NCBI GenBank assembly: GCA_019746975.1
Contig: JAIERK010000069.1
Span: forward strand, 33,282-97,281
Direction: 5' to 3'
DNA length: 64,000 bases
From: Candidatus Obscuribacterales bacterium
GTDB taxonomy: Bacteria > Cyanobacteriota > Vampirovibrionia > Obscuribacterales > Obscuribacteraceae
Below, one piece after another: positions 35,250 through 44,008 of this stretch. The notes beneath the pieces are model-generated. The model was given only the letters and a program-made list of their open reading frames with translations, ran no database searches and had not been told where the DNA came from. How positions within the stretch are numbered: the first letter of the stretch is position 1; every line of letters starts with the position of its first letter. Made by a program: the position numbers and the translations under genes.

Positions 35250-36479
35250 ATGGAGTATGTTTACACAGTAAGAGACGGCCAGGGCAAACTGCGAGAAGCG
35301 GTTGCCCAAGCCGAATCTGCAGCCATTCTCCGCACCAGATTATCTGCTCGTGGTCTGGACGTTATCGACATTCGCGAACGCGGCGGTTTTTCCACGCAAG
35401 AGATCAAACGCCAACTGATCCAGATGATCGACTCGCTCGAACAGGTCACGTTGAAAGACATGGTCGTGTTCTCACGACAGTTTTCCGCGATGGTCTCTTC
35501 CGGCGTCGCCATGCTGAGAACTCTGACAATTATCGTAGAGCAGTGTCCCAACAAGCGACTGAAGTACGCCCTGGACGACATCAGAAAATCCGTGGAGTCT
35601 GGGCTTTCGCTTTCGGATGCAATGGCGAAACAATCTTCCATATTCGACAGGCTCTATATAGCGATCGTGAGAGCCGGTGAGACCGGCGGTATTCTCTCGG
35701 ATGTATTGAAGCGGCTGGCCGATTACCTAGAGTACAAGGAAAAGCTTAATCAGAAAGTCAGATCGGCGATGGTTTATCCAACCGTGGTATTGCTCATCGC
35801 CGTAGGCGTATTCTGGGCCATGCTCACATTTGTCCTTCCGGTATTCGAAGGTTTGTTCAAAAACATCGGCGGCGAACTGCCATTGTATACGCAGTTCTTG
35901 ATAGCGCTGTCTGAAGCAGTCCGATCGATCTGGATGGTTATGTTCATCATCGCGTGTTCGATATGCGGATATCTCGTACGACGCTACTACAAAACCGACG
36001 TGGGACGGCTCCACATAGACGGGATAGTCCTCGCACTTCCACTATTCGGAGACTTGATCAAAAAGGTTGCTATCGCCAGATTCAGTCGAACTTTCGGCAC
36101 CTTGATCAGAGCCGGGGTACCAATGCTGAATGCTCTTGACGTGGTTAAAGACACCGCCGGTAATGCAGTGGTGGCAAAGGCGGTTGATACCATTTACGAT
36201 GAAGTCAGGCAGGGCGGCACCATCTCCAAACCGATGGGACGCAGCAACATTTTTCCGCCGATGGTCACCCAGATGATTGCCGTCGGCGAAGAGACAGGGC
36301 GCCTGGACGACATGCTATCGAAGGTCGCCGATTTCTATGACATGGAGGTCGAAAATTCAGTCGAGCAATTGACTTCCATGCTCGAGCCTATCATGGTGGT
36401 CGGCATTGGTGGCGTTGTCGGATCTGTAGTCATCGGAATGTATCTGCCGATCTTCACCGTGATCAACCAGCTCCGATGA
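35250..36479 (+). CDS. pilC: Type IV pilus inner-membrane platform protein PilC
   Basis: The 409-residue protein has two GspF/PilC domains (about 70-195 and 272-395), each with the FSRxFxxMxxxGVxMLxxL-like start: VFSRQFSAMVSSGVAMLRTL and ARFSRTFGTLIRAGVPMLNA. Three membrane helices are visible near 175-195, 225-245 and 380-402, matching the family. It forms the platform on which PilB and PilT act. AAAGGA precedes the start. The gene follows pilT in the same operon and its stop lies one base from the end of a small convergent membrane gene. Confidence 0.96.
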   Translation: MEYVYTVRDGQGKLREAVAQAESAAILRTRLSARGLDVIDIRERGGFSTQEIKRQLIQMIDSLEQVTLKDMVVFSRQFSAMVSSGVAMLRTLTIIVEQCPNKRLKYALDDIRKSVESGLSLSDAMAKQSSIFDRLYIAIVRAGETGGILSDVLKRLADYLEYKEKLNQKVRSAMVYPTVVLLIAVGVFWAMLTFVLPVFEGLFKNIGGELPLYTQFLIALSEAVRSIWMVMFIIACSICGYLVRRYYKTDVGRLHIDGIVLALPLFGDLIKKVAIARFSRTFGTLIRAGVPMLNALDVVKDTAGNAVVAKAVDTIYDEVRQGGTISKPMGRSNIFPPMVTQMIAVGEETGRLDDMLSKVADFYDMEVENSVEQLTSMLEPIMVVGIGGVVGSVVIGMYLPIFTVINQLR

Positions 36480-36480
36480 G

Positions 36481-36783
36481 TTACTTCGCTTCTTCTTTTT
36501 CGGCAAGCGAAGTCAATGCATCAATCTTTTGATTCAACTGCCGTACCGAATGCCAGAGAAATGCCAGGGCGAACCACATTACCAGGATGGCGGCGGATGC
36601 AGCACATACTGCGGCGGCCAGCTTTTGCAAGTAGGCAGCAACAACAATCGTGAGCGCCAGTGCAATCGTCAGGGAACCGAGAATTATTAGATACGCTGCT
36701 GACAGCGGTCGGACCGGCTTTGCCTTCGCTACGCGAAACAGGCCTGTGTATGTTGTTGTCGCAGGTTCTGGTCGACTTTCCAT
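36481..36783 (-). CDS. Small two-helix membrane protein, unknown
   Basis: Starting at ATG 36783, the product has 100 residues: a polar N-terminus (MESRPEPATTTYTGL), two membrane helices at about 36-58 and 62-82, then a short coiled-coil-like tail (LNQKIDALTSLAEKEEAK). In-frame starts at 36828 and 36861 would add 15 or 26 residues; none has a clear ribosome site, so the start is uncertain. It faces pilC tail to tail with a one-base gap and may be a membrane accessory of the pilus genes, but nothing shows this. No family recognised. A 9-bp stem (36483-36491 with 36505-36513) at its 3' end may also help end pilC transcription. Confidence 0.55.
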   Translation of the reverse strand: MESRPEPATTTYTGLFRVAKAKPVRPLSAAYLIILGSLTIALALTIVVAAYLQKLAAAVCAASAAILVMWFALAFLWHSVRQLNQKIDALTSLAEKEEAK

Positions 36784-36865
36784 GGCATCACTTAATGGAA
36801 AACAGCCTTCTATCGTGTATCTTCCCATAGAATCGCAATACCCGGGATGTCTCAAGCCCAAGCGA

Positions 36866-36886
36866 CAACATTAAACGGTAATGTTG
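36866..36886. promoter_or_regulatory. Inverted repeat upstream of the SDR epimerase gene
   Basis: CAACATTA-AACGG-TAATGTTG is a perfect 8-bp inverted repeat with a 5-bp spacer, about 90 bases before the epimerase start and between divergent genes. Spacing fits binding of a dimeric helix-turn-helix regulator. No regulator is identified. Confidence 0.4.
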
Positions 36887-36974
36887 CTGGTAAATAAATA
36901 TCAGAATCTGGTAGAAAGTCTTAGAGAAGGCAGAGTTGTGAGCGGTTAGTGCTCGCTCAATATTAGGAGCGCGT

Positions 36975-38009
36975 ATGCGAATACTTGTTTTGGGTGGAAC
37001 TGGTTTTATCGGTTCGTACTTAGTAAAGGACCTGGTCGAGACTGGACAGGATGTAACCGTAGTTCACCGAGGCAAATCGGGCGGTCATCTACCTGACAAT
37101 GTCAAATCGATGATTTTCGACAGAAGGGAGTTGTCAGCACATGGAGCCCAACTTCGAAAACTGTCGCCTGACGTCGTCATCGATATGATCCCCAGGACGG
37201 CGCAGGAGACCTGGATGTTGAACAGGGCTCTGGCAGGCTCGACCGGACGGATCGTCACGATAAGCAGTATAGATGTGTATCGTGCTTACAACCGGCTGCG
37301 TAAAAAAGAGCCGGGAACGCCGGATCCGACTCCGCTGAAAGAGAATGCACCGCTCAGAGAACAGCTCTATCCCTATCGAGGCAGCGCTGTCGACGCACTC
37401 CACACGGCATACGAGTACGAGAAAATTTTGGTGGAGCGTCTGGCGCAAAGCGAGCCCGGTCTGCCATCAACGATACTGCGGCTGCCTGTAGTTTATGGTC
37501 CGAGGGATCCACAAATCCGAGTATTCGAGTACTTGCAAAAGATGGACCACGGACGCAAGGCGATTCTTTTAGGGACTCAGCAATCGAAATGGCGCCTCAC
37601 TCGTGGTTATGTCGCCGACGTCGCCCACGCCATCAACCTTGCAAGTAAGGACAGTAGCAAAGAGAATCGCATCTTCAACATCGGCGAAGGTGAAGCGCTG
37701 ACGGAAGCAGAATGGGTGACACTGATTGGCAAAGCGGCCGGATGGAAAGGCGAAATCGTAGCGGTCGAGGACGAATCACTTCCTGAACACTTGAGCCAGG
37801 ACTACGACTGGCGACAACACCTCGTTATCGATAGTGACACTTTCCGCAAAGAATTCGATTGGATTGAAAAGACCGATCGTCAGCAGGCCCTCGTCGAAAC
37901 CATCACCTGGCAAAGGAACAACCCGCCGGAGTCCATCGACCAAGACAAGTTCGATTATGATGCCGAAGACGAGGTAATCGCCACAAAATCGAGGCTCGCG
38001 GTCAAGTGA
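36975..38009 (+). CDS. NAD-dependent epimerase/dehydratase-family (extended/atypical SDR) protein
   Basis: The 344-residue protein starts 6 bases after AGGAG with the Rossmann motif LVLGGTGFIGSYLVKDL (residues 4-20) and VTVVHRG. A typical extended-SDR YxxxK is seen as YEYEK (around residue 145, after DALHTA). Further family blocks are LRLPVVYGPRDPQ and RGYVADVAHAINLA. The HRGKSG start and overall form resemble the CSP41/atypical SDR-a proteins of cyanobacteria and plastids rather than a sugar epimerase, but these are hard to tell apart by eye. Substrate is unknown; a nucleotide sugar or RNA-binding role is possible. It stands alone after the convergent pilC pair. Confidence 0.8.
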   Translation: MRILVLGGTGFIGSYLVKDLVETGQDVTVVHRGKSGGHLPDNVKSMIFDRRELSAHGAQLRKLSPDVVIDMIPRTAQETWMLNRALAGSTGRIVTISSIDVYRAYNRLRKKEPGTPDPTPLKENAPLREQLYPYRGSAVDALHTAYEYEKILVERLAQSEPGLPSTILRLPVVYGPRDPQIRVFEYLQKMDHGRKAILLGTQQSKWRLTRGYVADVAHAINLASKDSSKENRIFNIGEGEALTEAEWVTLIGKAAGWKGEIVAVEDESLPEHLSQDYDWRQHLVIDSDTFRKEFDWIEKTDRQQALVETITWQRNNPPESIDQDKFDYDAEDEVIATKSRLAVK

Positions 38010-38574
38010 CTTGATGAAGCAACTGTCGGACTTGGGGTAAACGACAGCAAATCTCGTTTGACACCCCCTCTGACACACCTGGGTTTGGGATTTCGACATT
38101 CGCAATTTAGCAAGCGCGGACAAACTTCTCCGTTAGATCAGGGCGTAGCCCAGACACTTAACCGGCGGTCCGCCGATAATTTAATCTTGATTCGAAAGGT
38201 TAAATCAGCATCGATTTGACCTTTCCTGTTTGACAAGAGCTCGATGAACCGACTCGCCCCCTGAAATCCAGTCAGGGGTTGCAATACAGACCGATAATCT
38301 AAACAGCTCCCTGTGCAGGTAAAGCAATTTCGACCCGATTGCATTGGCTACCTGTAACTCGAACACACTAACGCGCAGGTTTAACCAAGCCGAAAGATAA
38401 AGGATAGCAAAACCGCTAACGCCTGCTGAGAGCTGGTTTTCGGCAGATTTTCCCACCTTGGCAAAAGCACCTGGATGCTCATCGACTGCTTTTTCGACTA
38501 GTTTTTACAAGATTTGTTTGATAATCTGCCTTAAGGCCATACAATATTGATTGTCGGGTTAGTCGAAGAGAAAA
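38010..38574. other. 565-bp intergenic region with several strong hairpins, before a sigma factor
   Basis: No protein-coding gene is supported here. Visible structures are CGGCGG-T-CCGCCG (38163-38175), a 13-bp stem with one G-T pair (38194-38206 with 38213-38225, 6-nt loop), and CCCCTGA/TCAGGGG (38258-38264 with 38272-38278). GGGC-GTA-GCCC lies near 38141. Such a cluster suggests a small RNA or a long structured leader of the sigma factor gene. No known riboswitch, tmRNA, RNase P or tRNA signature was recognised. Confidence 0.45.
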
Positions 38575-39429
38575 GTGGTGAGTAAGGGATTGCAGGCAAA
38601 AAGAGCAACTCCGGGACCAGGACCGTCTTCCAGTCCTAGAGCAGACGCCTCAAAGGCGCAAGATCAAATTCATGAATGGTTGGCGGATTACTCCAATACG
38701 CGAGACCCTGCCCTGAGAGATTCGATTATTCAGGCGGCCCTGCCGCTGGTCAAGAGAATCGCGTACGGATTAGCCAGGCGCTCTACAGACCCTGTTGAAG
38801 ATTTGATCCAGGTCGGCTCCATCGGACTGATCAAGGCGGTTGATCAATTCAAACCAGATGCAGGAGCCAAATTTCAGACTTACGCGACTCACCTGATCAC
38901 AGGTGAGATCAGGCACTATCTGCGAGATAAGACGGCGATGATTCGCGCTCCTCGTGAGTTGCAAGAGCTGTCTTTCCGCATCAATCGTCTGGTGCAGAAT
39001 CTCACTGCCAGACTTGGTCGTGAGCCCACCGACATGGAGATTGCCGTCGAACTGCAGATCCCGGTATCTCGCGTCAACGAAGCGTATGAGGTCGATCGCA
39101 GACGCACTTTGATCTCTCTGGATCAAGCGCTCTCCAACGACGCCGGCTCGGAGCAATCGCTTATCGATACACTTGTCGATGGCAGATACCACAACAATCA
39201 ACTCGCCAAAGAAGACAGATTTATGCTTTCCGAGGCGATCAAGCAACTGCGTGACGGACTGAGAGAGGTCGTTCAACTGACCTTCTACGAAGATCTGAGC
39301 CAGACCGAAGTTGCAAGGCGATTGGGTATTTCGCAAATGCAAGTATCTCGTCGACTGCGCGCTGCTACAGCAGAGCTTCACAAAATCATCACGCAAAGTC
39401 GCAAAGGTGTGGATAAGAAAGGCAGCTAA
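38575..39429 (+). CDS. Sigma-70 family RNA polymerase sigma factor (SigB/F/G-like group 3)
   Basis: The 284-residue factor starts at GTG 38575, or at the adjacent GTG 38578, preceded by AAGAG. A disordered N-terminus (about 1-30) is followed by region 2 with DPVEDLIQVGSIGLIKAVDQ and GAKFQTYATHLITGEIRHYL. Region 3 (about 140-190) has LGREPTDMEIAVELQIPVS, and region 4 (about 215-275) has DLSQTEVARRLGISQMQVSR. This is the form of general-stress or alternative group 3 sigma factors. The stop overlaps the start of the ABC ATPase (TAATG), which suggests co-expression. No anti-sigma factor is seen nearby. Confidence 0.93.
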   Translation: MVSKGLQAKRATPGPGPSSSPRADASKAQDQIHEWLADYSNTRDPALRDSIIQAALPLVKRIAYGLARRSTDPVEDLIQVGSIGLIKAVDQFKPDAGAKFQTYATHLITGEIRHYLRDKTAMIRAPRELQELSFRINRLVQNLTARLGREPTDMEIAVELQIPVSRVNEAYEVDRRRTLISLDQALSNDAGSEQSLIDTLVDGRYHNNQLAKEDRFMLSEAIKQLRDGLREVVQLTFYEDLSQTEVARRLGISQMQVSRRLRAATAELHKIITQSRKGVDKKGS

Positions 39430-40172
39430 TGACTGGCCTAAATGTGATAGAGGCGCGAGGGCTTTGCAAAGACAGGGTCTCGAGCTTCCTTCTCAAGCGT
39501 TCGATGGTGTTGGACAATCTGTCGCTCACCGTCAAACAGGGCGAGACATATGGGCTACTCGGTCCCAATGGGGCTGGTAAAACCACAACGGTCAAAATTC
39601 TCCTCGGTCTGATGAAGCCAGACCGGGGAGAAGTCTCTGTTTTGGGAAAAACGGCCGGAGATCACAGTTCGCTCAAACGAATAGGCTTTCTGCCGGAAAA
39701 CCCTTATTTCTATTCACACCTTACCGGGCTTGAATTCCTAGAATTTATTGCACGCCTTTTCGGCTTGAAGCGTTTCGAGATAAAGGATCGCATCAAAGAT
39801 CTTCTCAGACTCGTGAGTATGGAAGCCGATGCCAACAAACCGATGAACAAGTATTCAAAAGGAATGCTTCAGCGACTTGGCATTGCTCAATCTCTAATCA
39901 ATGATCCGGACATCTTATTTTGGGACGAGCCGATGTCTGGTCTAGACCCGATAGGCAGGCGTGATGTCAGAGAGATAATCAATCAGCTGAAGCGCAATGG
40001 CAAAACGATTTTTTTCAACTCACACCTCTTGCCCGATGTTAACGAGGTCTGCGATCGCGTGGGCGTCCTCGTGAAAGGTCGCCTGGTCACAGAGGAAAAG
40101 ATAAGCAACATCGACCAAGGCGGAGGATATCGAGATCTGGAAGATTTCTTTCTAGCTCAAGCTGAAAGGTGA
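39429..40172 (+). CDS. ABC transporter ATP-binding protein
   Basis: A 247-residue ATPase begins one base inside the sigma factor stop. All motifs are intact: Walker A GPNGAGKTT (about 46-54), Q-loop region GFLPENPYFY, signature YSKGMLQRLG, Walker B ILFWDEPMSGLDP and the switch His in FNSHL. The form is that of ABC-2-type exporters. The permease follows with a 4-base overlap. An exported lipid, polysaccharide or drug is possible, but the substrate is unknown. The 25-residue N-terminal segment before the first strand (KDRVSSFLLKRSM) is slightly longer than usual. Confidence 0.95.
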   Translation: MTGLNVIEARGLCKDRVSSFLLKRSMVLDNLSLTVKQGETYGLLGPNGAGKTTTVKILLGLMKPDRGEVSVLGKTAGDHSSLKRIGFLPENPYFYSHLTGLEFLEFIARLFGLKRFEIKDRIKDLLRLVSMEADANKPMNKYSKGMLQRLGIAQSLINDPDILFWDEPMSGLDPIGRRDVREIINQLKRNGKTIFFNSHLLPDVNEVCDRVGVLVKGRLVTEEKISNIDQGGGYRDLEDFFLAQAER

Positions 40173-40981
40173 TCGCGGCTATGTTCTCGACTGTAATTGA
40201 TCCGATTTTCGCAATCGCACTCAACACCTTCCGAGAGACGGTAAGAGATCGAGTACTCTATGCCTTCTTTGTTTTTGCTTGTTTGATTACAGTGCTGGGC
40301 ATTCTTCTCGGATCGCTGTCAGTTGGTCAAGATATTCGCATCGTAGAAGATCTCGGGCTCACTGTTATCGCTATCATCGGCGGTATTATCGCAGTCTTTG
40401 CCGGTACGAACTTGGTCTACAAAGAGCTCGAACGTCGAACCATCTACGTTATCTTTACGAAGCCGGTTTCAAGCTGGCAATTCATACTAGGAAAGTATGT
40501 CGGGTTATCTCTGTGTCTATTTGTCGTGCTCGTCGGGATGGGACTCTTTCTGCTGGGTCTTGTTTCGCTAGTCGATCCTGAGCACCATATGCAGTTGCAT
40601 ATTCATGGCATTACTTGCTCGTTAGCGTTGGTTCTGCTCGAACTTCTTTTTGTTCTGGCGATGGCGACATTCTTCTCGACATTCTCGACGCCTATCATGA
40701 GTGTGATTTTTACTCTCTCGCTCTGGTTTATCGGTCATCTGGGAAGCTCTCTAATAGATCTGAGTCGAATGTCGAACAACCCAACTGCGCAGAATCTTTT
40801 GTCGACTCTCTACTGGTGCCTGCCCGATCTTGCACAATTAACCAGAGTTCGATCCATGCTAATGTACGGAAAAGAGCCATCGCAGGAGATAATAGTTTTC
40901 ATGCTCTCGTATGTGATGGCTTTTATTTTGCTGCTCCTCGGTCTGGCGTCGATAGTTAACGAGAGAAGGGAGTTTCCATAA
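40169..40981 (+). CDS. ABC-2 type transporter permease
   Basis: The 270-residue permease starts at GTG 40169, overlapping the ATPase stop by four bases; ATG 40181 is a possible alternative. Six hydrophobic segments are visible at about 20-40, 60-80, 105-130, 145-175, 180-200 and 240-265. The cytoplasmic start (IALNTFRETVRDRVLYAFF) is the usual entry helix of ABC-2 permeases of this group. It should form a homodimer with two copies of the adjacent ATPase. The prepilin peptidase gene starts directly after its stop (TAAGTG), so all four genes from the sigma factor onward are coupled. Confidence 0.92.
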   Translation: MIAAMFSTVIDPIFAIALNTFRETVRDRVLYAFFVFACLITVLGILLGSLSVGQDIRIVEDLGLTVIAIIGGIIAVFAGTNLVYKELERRTIYVIFTKPVSSWQFILGKYVGLSLCLFVVLVGMGLFLLGLVSLVDPEHHMQLHIHGITCSLALVLLELLFVLAMATFFSTFSTPIMSVIFTLSLWFIGHLGSSLIDLSRMSNNPTAQNLLSTLYWCLPDLAQLTRVRSMLMYGKEPSQEIIVFMLSYVMAFILLLLGLASIVNERREFP

Positions 40982-42130
40982 GTGGATCCCTGGTATGGCC
41001 CACTACTAACTCAAGACCTCCTGACACCATACGTTGGCACCAACGTTTGGCTGCGCGGTACGATAGCTTTCGTCTTGGGTGCGTGCATTGGAAGTTTTCT
41101 CAACGTGATGGCACTGCGCTCCCTCTTGCATCGCTCCTGGTTGCGCCCGGCCTCCGCATGCATGCATTGCGAGAAGCGGTTATTACCATGGGACATGATT
41201 CCGATAATCTCGTATTTTCTGCTCGGAGGTCATTGCCGTTACTGCAAGAAATCGATCCACTGGCAGTACCCGCTTGTCGAGGCCGTAACCGGAGCCTTAT
41301 TCGTCGCAATCTTGTTCAAGTTCGGCTTCTCCTTTGACGGCATCGCTATGTGCATATTCGCAGCGACGCTAATCACCGTCACGATTACCGATTTTAGAGA
41401 GCACCTCATACCGCACGAGATTACTTATCCGTCGATCATTCTGGGATTGATTTACTTTTCGATCAGGCACGGAAATCCAGGAAGTGCGCTTGTCGGAGCC
41501 GGTGCTAGCTATATCCTTTTCGATTTCATCGATTTCTATGGTCTTGTTGCTATCAGCCATCTAAAGGAGGAGGAGCAAGAAACAGCGCCCGGCGCGACAC
41601 CATGGGTCCAGGACGAGTCCATGAATTTGAAGGAGAAGGAATACAATCCGGATGACGACATCGTCATGGGCGGAGGCGACGCGGTACTATCGGCGGTTAT
41701 AGCTTGTTGGCTCGGCTGGCAATCGATGAGTATGGCCGTGATCATCGCTTTCCTCGCCGGCTCGATCATGGGCGCGGTTTATCTGTTAAGAGATATGCAA
41801 CAGCGAGACGTACTGAGCGAAGCCACCAGACCGGCAATAATCGGATTCATCATCGGTTTCTCCATACTTGCGGTGCCGCTGGTCAGCATCGGCATCTTCA
41901 CCCAAAATCAGGAACAGTTCCTCACTCCACAACTGGCTTTACTAGCCACATTCGGCGGGTTAGCCGGAGCGCTTCTCGGTGCTGTCATGTCCGGCTCGAG
42001 AAGATTTGCCAATCGATTTCCATTTGGACCTTCGTTGGCATTTGGAGGTCTAGTTGCTTTGCTGGTGGCACATGAAGCCTGGTATTTCAGCGAACCCTTG
42101 GGCATAATTAAGCAGGGGGGCGGGCTTTAG
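40982..42130 (+). CDS. pilD: Prepilin peptidase (type IV leader peptidase, A24)
   Basis: The 382-residue membrane enzyme starts at GTG 40982, directly after the permease stop. The N-terminal methyltransferase-associated domain has two CxxC pairs (CMHC and CRYC) around LPWDMIPIISYF. The peptidase part has its two catalytic aspartates in TITDFREHLIP (about Asp137) and MGGGDAVL (about Asp232), the GxGD site. About eight membrane helices are visible. It cleaves the leader of prepilins and methylates the new N-terminus. A cytoplasmic insertion of about 45 residues (KEEEQETAPGATPWV) between the aspartates is larger than usual, and there are extra helices after GGGD, making it longer than the usual 250-290 residues. 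Confidence 0.92.
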   Translation: MDPWYGPLLTQDLLTPYVGTNVWLRGTIAFVLGACIGSFLNVMALRSLLHRSWLRPASACMHCEKRLLPWDMIPIISYFLLGGHCRYCKKSIHWQYPLVEAVTGALFVAILFKFGFSFDGIAMCIFAATLITVTITDFREHLIPHEITYPSIILGLIYFSIRHGNPGSALVGAGASYILFDFIDFYGLVAISHLKEEEQETAPGATPWVQDESMNLKEKEYNPDDDIVMGGGDAVLSAVIACWLGWQSMSMAVIIAFLAGSIMGAVYLLRDMQQRDVLSEATRPAIIGFIIGFSILAVPLVSIGIFTQNQEQFLTPQLALLATFGGLAGALLGAVMSGSRRFANRFPFGPSLAFGGLVALLVAHEAWYFSEPLGIIKQGGGL

Positions 42131-42175
42131 CGATCGGGTTCGAACCTTCGTAGCAACTGGAAATGGCGGAAAGAG

Positions 42176-43990
42176 ATGTTCGGCACAAGCAAAATGTTTG
42201 GCTTCGGCATCAGCAAGAAGAAGGGTCCCACAATTGGGATCGACATTAACAGCGACAGCATTACTCTGGTTCAACTCGAGAAGACGCGGGTGGGAATCGA
42301 GATTGTTCGATTCGCTTGCTTGCCGACGCCTGCAAATACGGTAAGAGAAGGGCTGATAGCTGACCCCGCCGCAGTCGGCTCGGTTATGAGCGAGCTGATG
42401 CTCCAGGCTGGTGTCACACCGACTGGACCGGCGCCGGTGCTCAATATGACGATTCCGGCTCAGTCCGTCGTCGTTCGACTGATGCCGGTTCCTACAGGTA
42501 TGCCCGCCGACGAACTTGCCGAGGTCGTGACGCAAGAAGCAACCAACCACGTTCCATTCCCCATATCAGATGCAAATCTGGACTGGTCCTTGATGCCGGC
42601 AACAGAGCGCACAGATGCCGACGGAGTTCGGCGAGTAGATGTGATACTGGCTGCGGTGCAAAGATCCATCGTGGAGACATGCTGGCGCGCATCCGATTCT
42701 TGCGGCGTCCAGCTTGGAAAAATCGAAGTGAGCTCGCTTGCCGCGATTCGCGGTCTTGCGTTAGCTGGCTACATGGGCTCGACCGGGCACATGTCAATGG
42801 TAGTCAACCTGAGACAAGACGCGACAGACATCAACGTCGTCAGAAGCGCAATGCCGCTGTTCGGTCGCTCCGTTATCATCGGAATGGAGACTCTGACAGA
42901 AGCAATCTCGCGAAGTCTGGAAGTCGATTTCGACACAGCTCTTACTCTTCTTCCGGAGCTACCGCTCTTCGGGATGCCACCGAAAGACCCGAGAATGGGA
43001 CAGGCCGCCCAGGTGGCAAGAACAATCTTCAGCGACATAACAGATGAGCTCGAGAGATCACTGGAGTTCTACCAATCACAGGCCGGAGACATCAAGCTCG
43101 ACCAGATTATTCTTACCGGTCCAGGATGTATGGTCCCCAATCTCGACCAATACATCGGCAGTCGTATGGGGTTTAGAACCATATTTGGTGACGCCATGCG
43201 CGACATGACGCTCGATCAAAATATGGTCGTTGAACGCATGCGCCCTATTCTGGCATCGGTTATCGGCAGCGCCATCGAGCCGGCCTGGACCCCCACGTTT
43301 TCAGTAGACTTGGATTTGAACAAAGAAGGCAGGCTGCCCCTTTTGTTCGACGATCGAGCCACGCAAAAGATAGACGAGCGAGAGCCATTGTTCTACTGGT
43401 TCCGCCCGACACTGATTGGCGGGTTGGTTTTGCTCACGTTATCGCTGATTGTGGTGGCATATTTCAGCACCTTCGATCTACCCACGAAATCGCGCGAGCT
43501 CGCGTCCACCGAAGCGAAGATATTACAAGCTCGCAAGGACTTGCAGCAGCTCAACCAACTCAAGGAGACCAACACATCCCTTCAGATGCGGCAGAAAGTC
43601 CTGACATACTTGGTGGAAAAATCCAGCAAGTGGTCCTCGTATATGGATGCGATTCAACTAAACACGCCGAGAGGCGTTCAAATAGACCACATCATTTTTG
43701 GAGCACAAGACTTTCAGGTGGGGGGCTTCGCAAAAAATTTCGCCTCAGTGTCGGACATGTCGCTCAACCTGGAGAGCTCTCCATTGGTGCGCGAAGCCAG
43801 CATCGAGTTCGCAAGCCGCAAAGATAAGAATCCGCAGCTCGTTACGTTCGGTTTGATCGCAAGAACCAAACCTGTAACCGCATCTCGACCACCAGAGACA
43901 AAACAGTCAAAACGACCTGCACCGCATTTGATACCATCCAACAGCGACCTGATTGGTTTCAAATCACCAGCAATCGAAATCAAGGAATAG
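42176..43990 (+). CDS. PilM-PilN fusion of type IV pilus assembly
   Basis: One 604-residue protein joins two normally separate pilus parts. Residues about 1-380 are PilM, an FtsA/actin-like ATPase with GPTIGIDINSDSITLVQL, YMGSTGHMSMVVNLRQDATD and ILTGPGCMVPNLDQYI. The rest is PilN: one membrane helix (about 407-428, LIGGLVLLTLSLIVVAYF), a coiled coil (about 430-475) and a small periplasmic domain. In most bacteria PilM binds the cytoplasmic tail of PilN, so the fusion would fix that contact. No stop or frameshift lies between the parts. The next genes are pilO and a pilP-like gene, as in the usual pilMNOP order. GGAAAGAG precedes the start. Confidence 0.9.
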   Translation: MFGTSKMFGFGISKKKGPTIGIDINSDSITLVQLEKTRVGIEIVRFACLPTPANTVREGLIADPAAVGSVMSELMLQAGVTPTGPAPVLNMTIPAQSVVVRLMPVPTGMPADELAEVVTQEATNHVPFPISDANLDWSLMPATERTDADGVRRVDVILAAVQRSIVETCWRASDSCGVQLGKIEVSSLAAIRGLALAGYMGSTGHMSMVVNLRQDATDINVVRSAMPLFGRSVIIGMETLTEAISRSLEVDFDTALTLLPELPLFGMPPKDPRMGQAAQVARTIFSDITDELERSLEFYQSQAGDIKLDQIILTGPGCMVPNLDQYIGSRMGFRTIFGDAMRDMTLDQNMVVERMRPILASVIGSAIEPAWTPTFSVDLDLNKEGRLPLLFDDRATQKIDEREPLFYWFRPTLIGGLVLLTLSLIVVAYFSTFDLPTKSRELASTEAKILQARKDLQQLNQLKETNTSLQMRQKVLTYLVEKSSKWSSYMDAIQLNTPRGVQIDHIIFGAQDFQVGGFAKNFASVSDMSLNLESSPLVREASIEFASRKDKNPQLVTFGLIARTKPVTASRPPETKQSKRPAPHLIPSNSDLIGFKSPAIEIKE

Positions 43991-44008
43991 CAGGGAGGTG
44001 AAGGTGAG

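Noticed and set aside
38138..38456. Two short minus-strand frames upstream of the sigma factor gene
   Set aside because: They cover the hairpin cluster, have no good start sites and no recognisable features.
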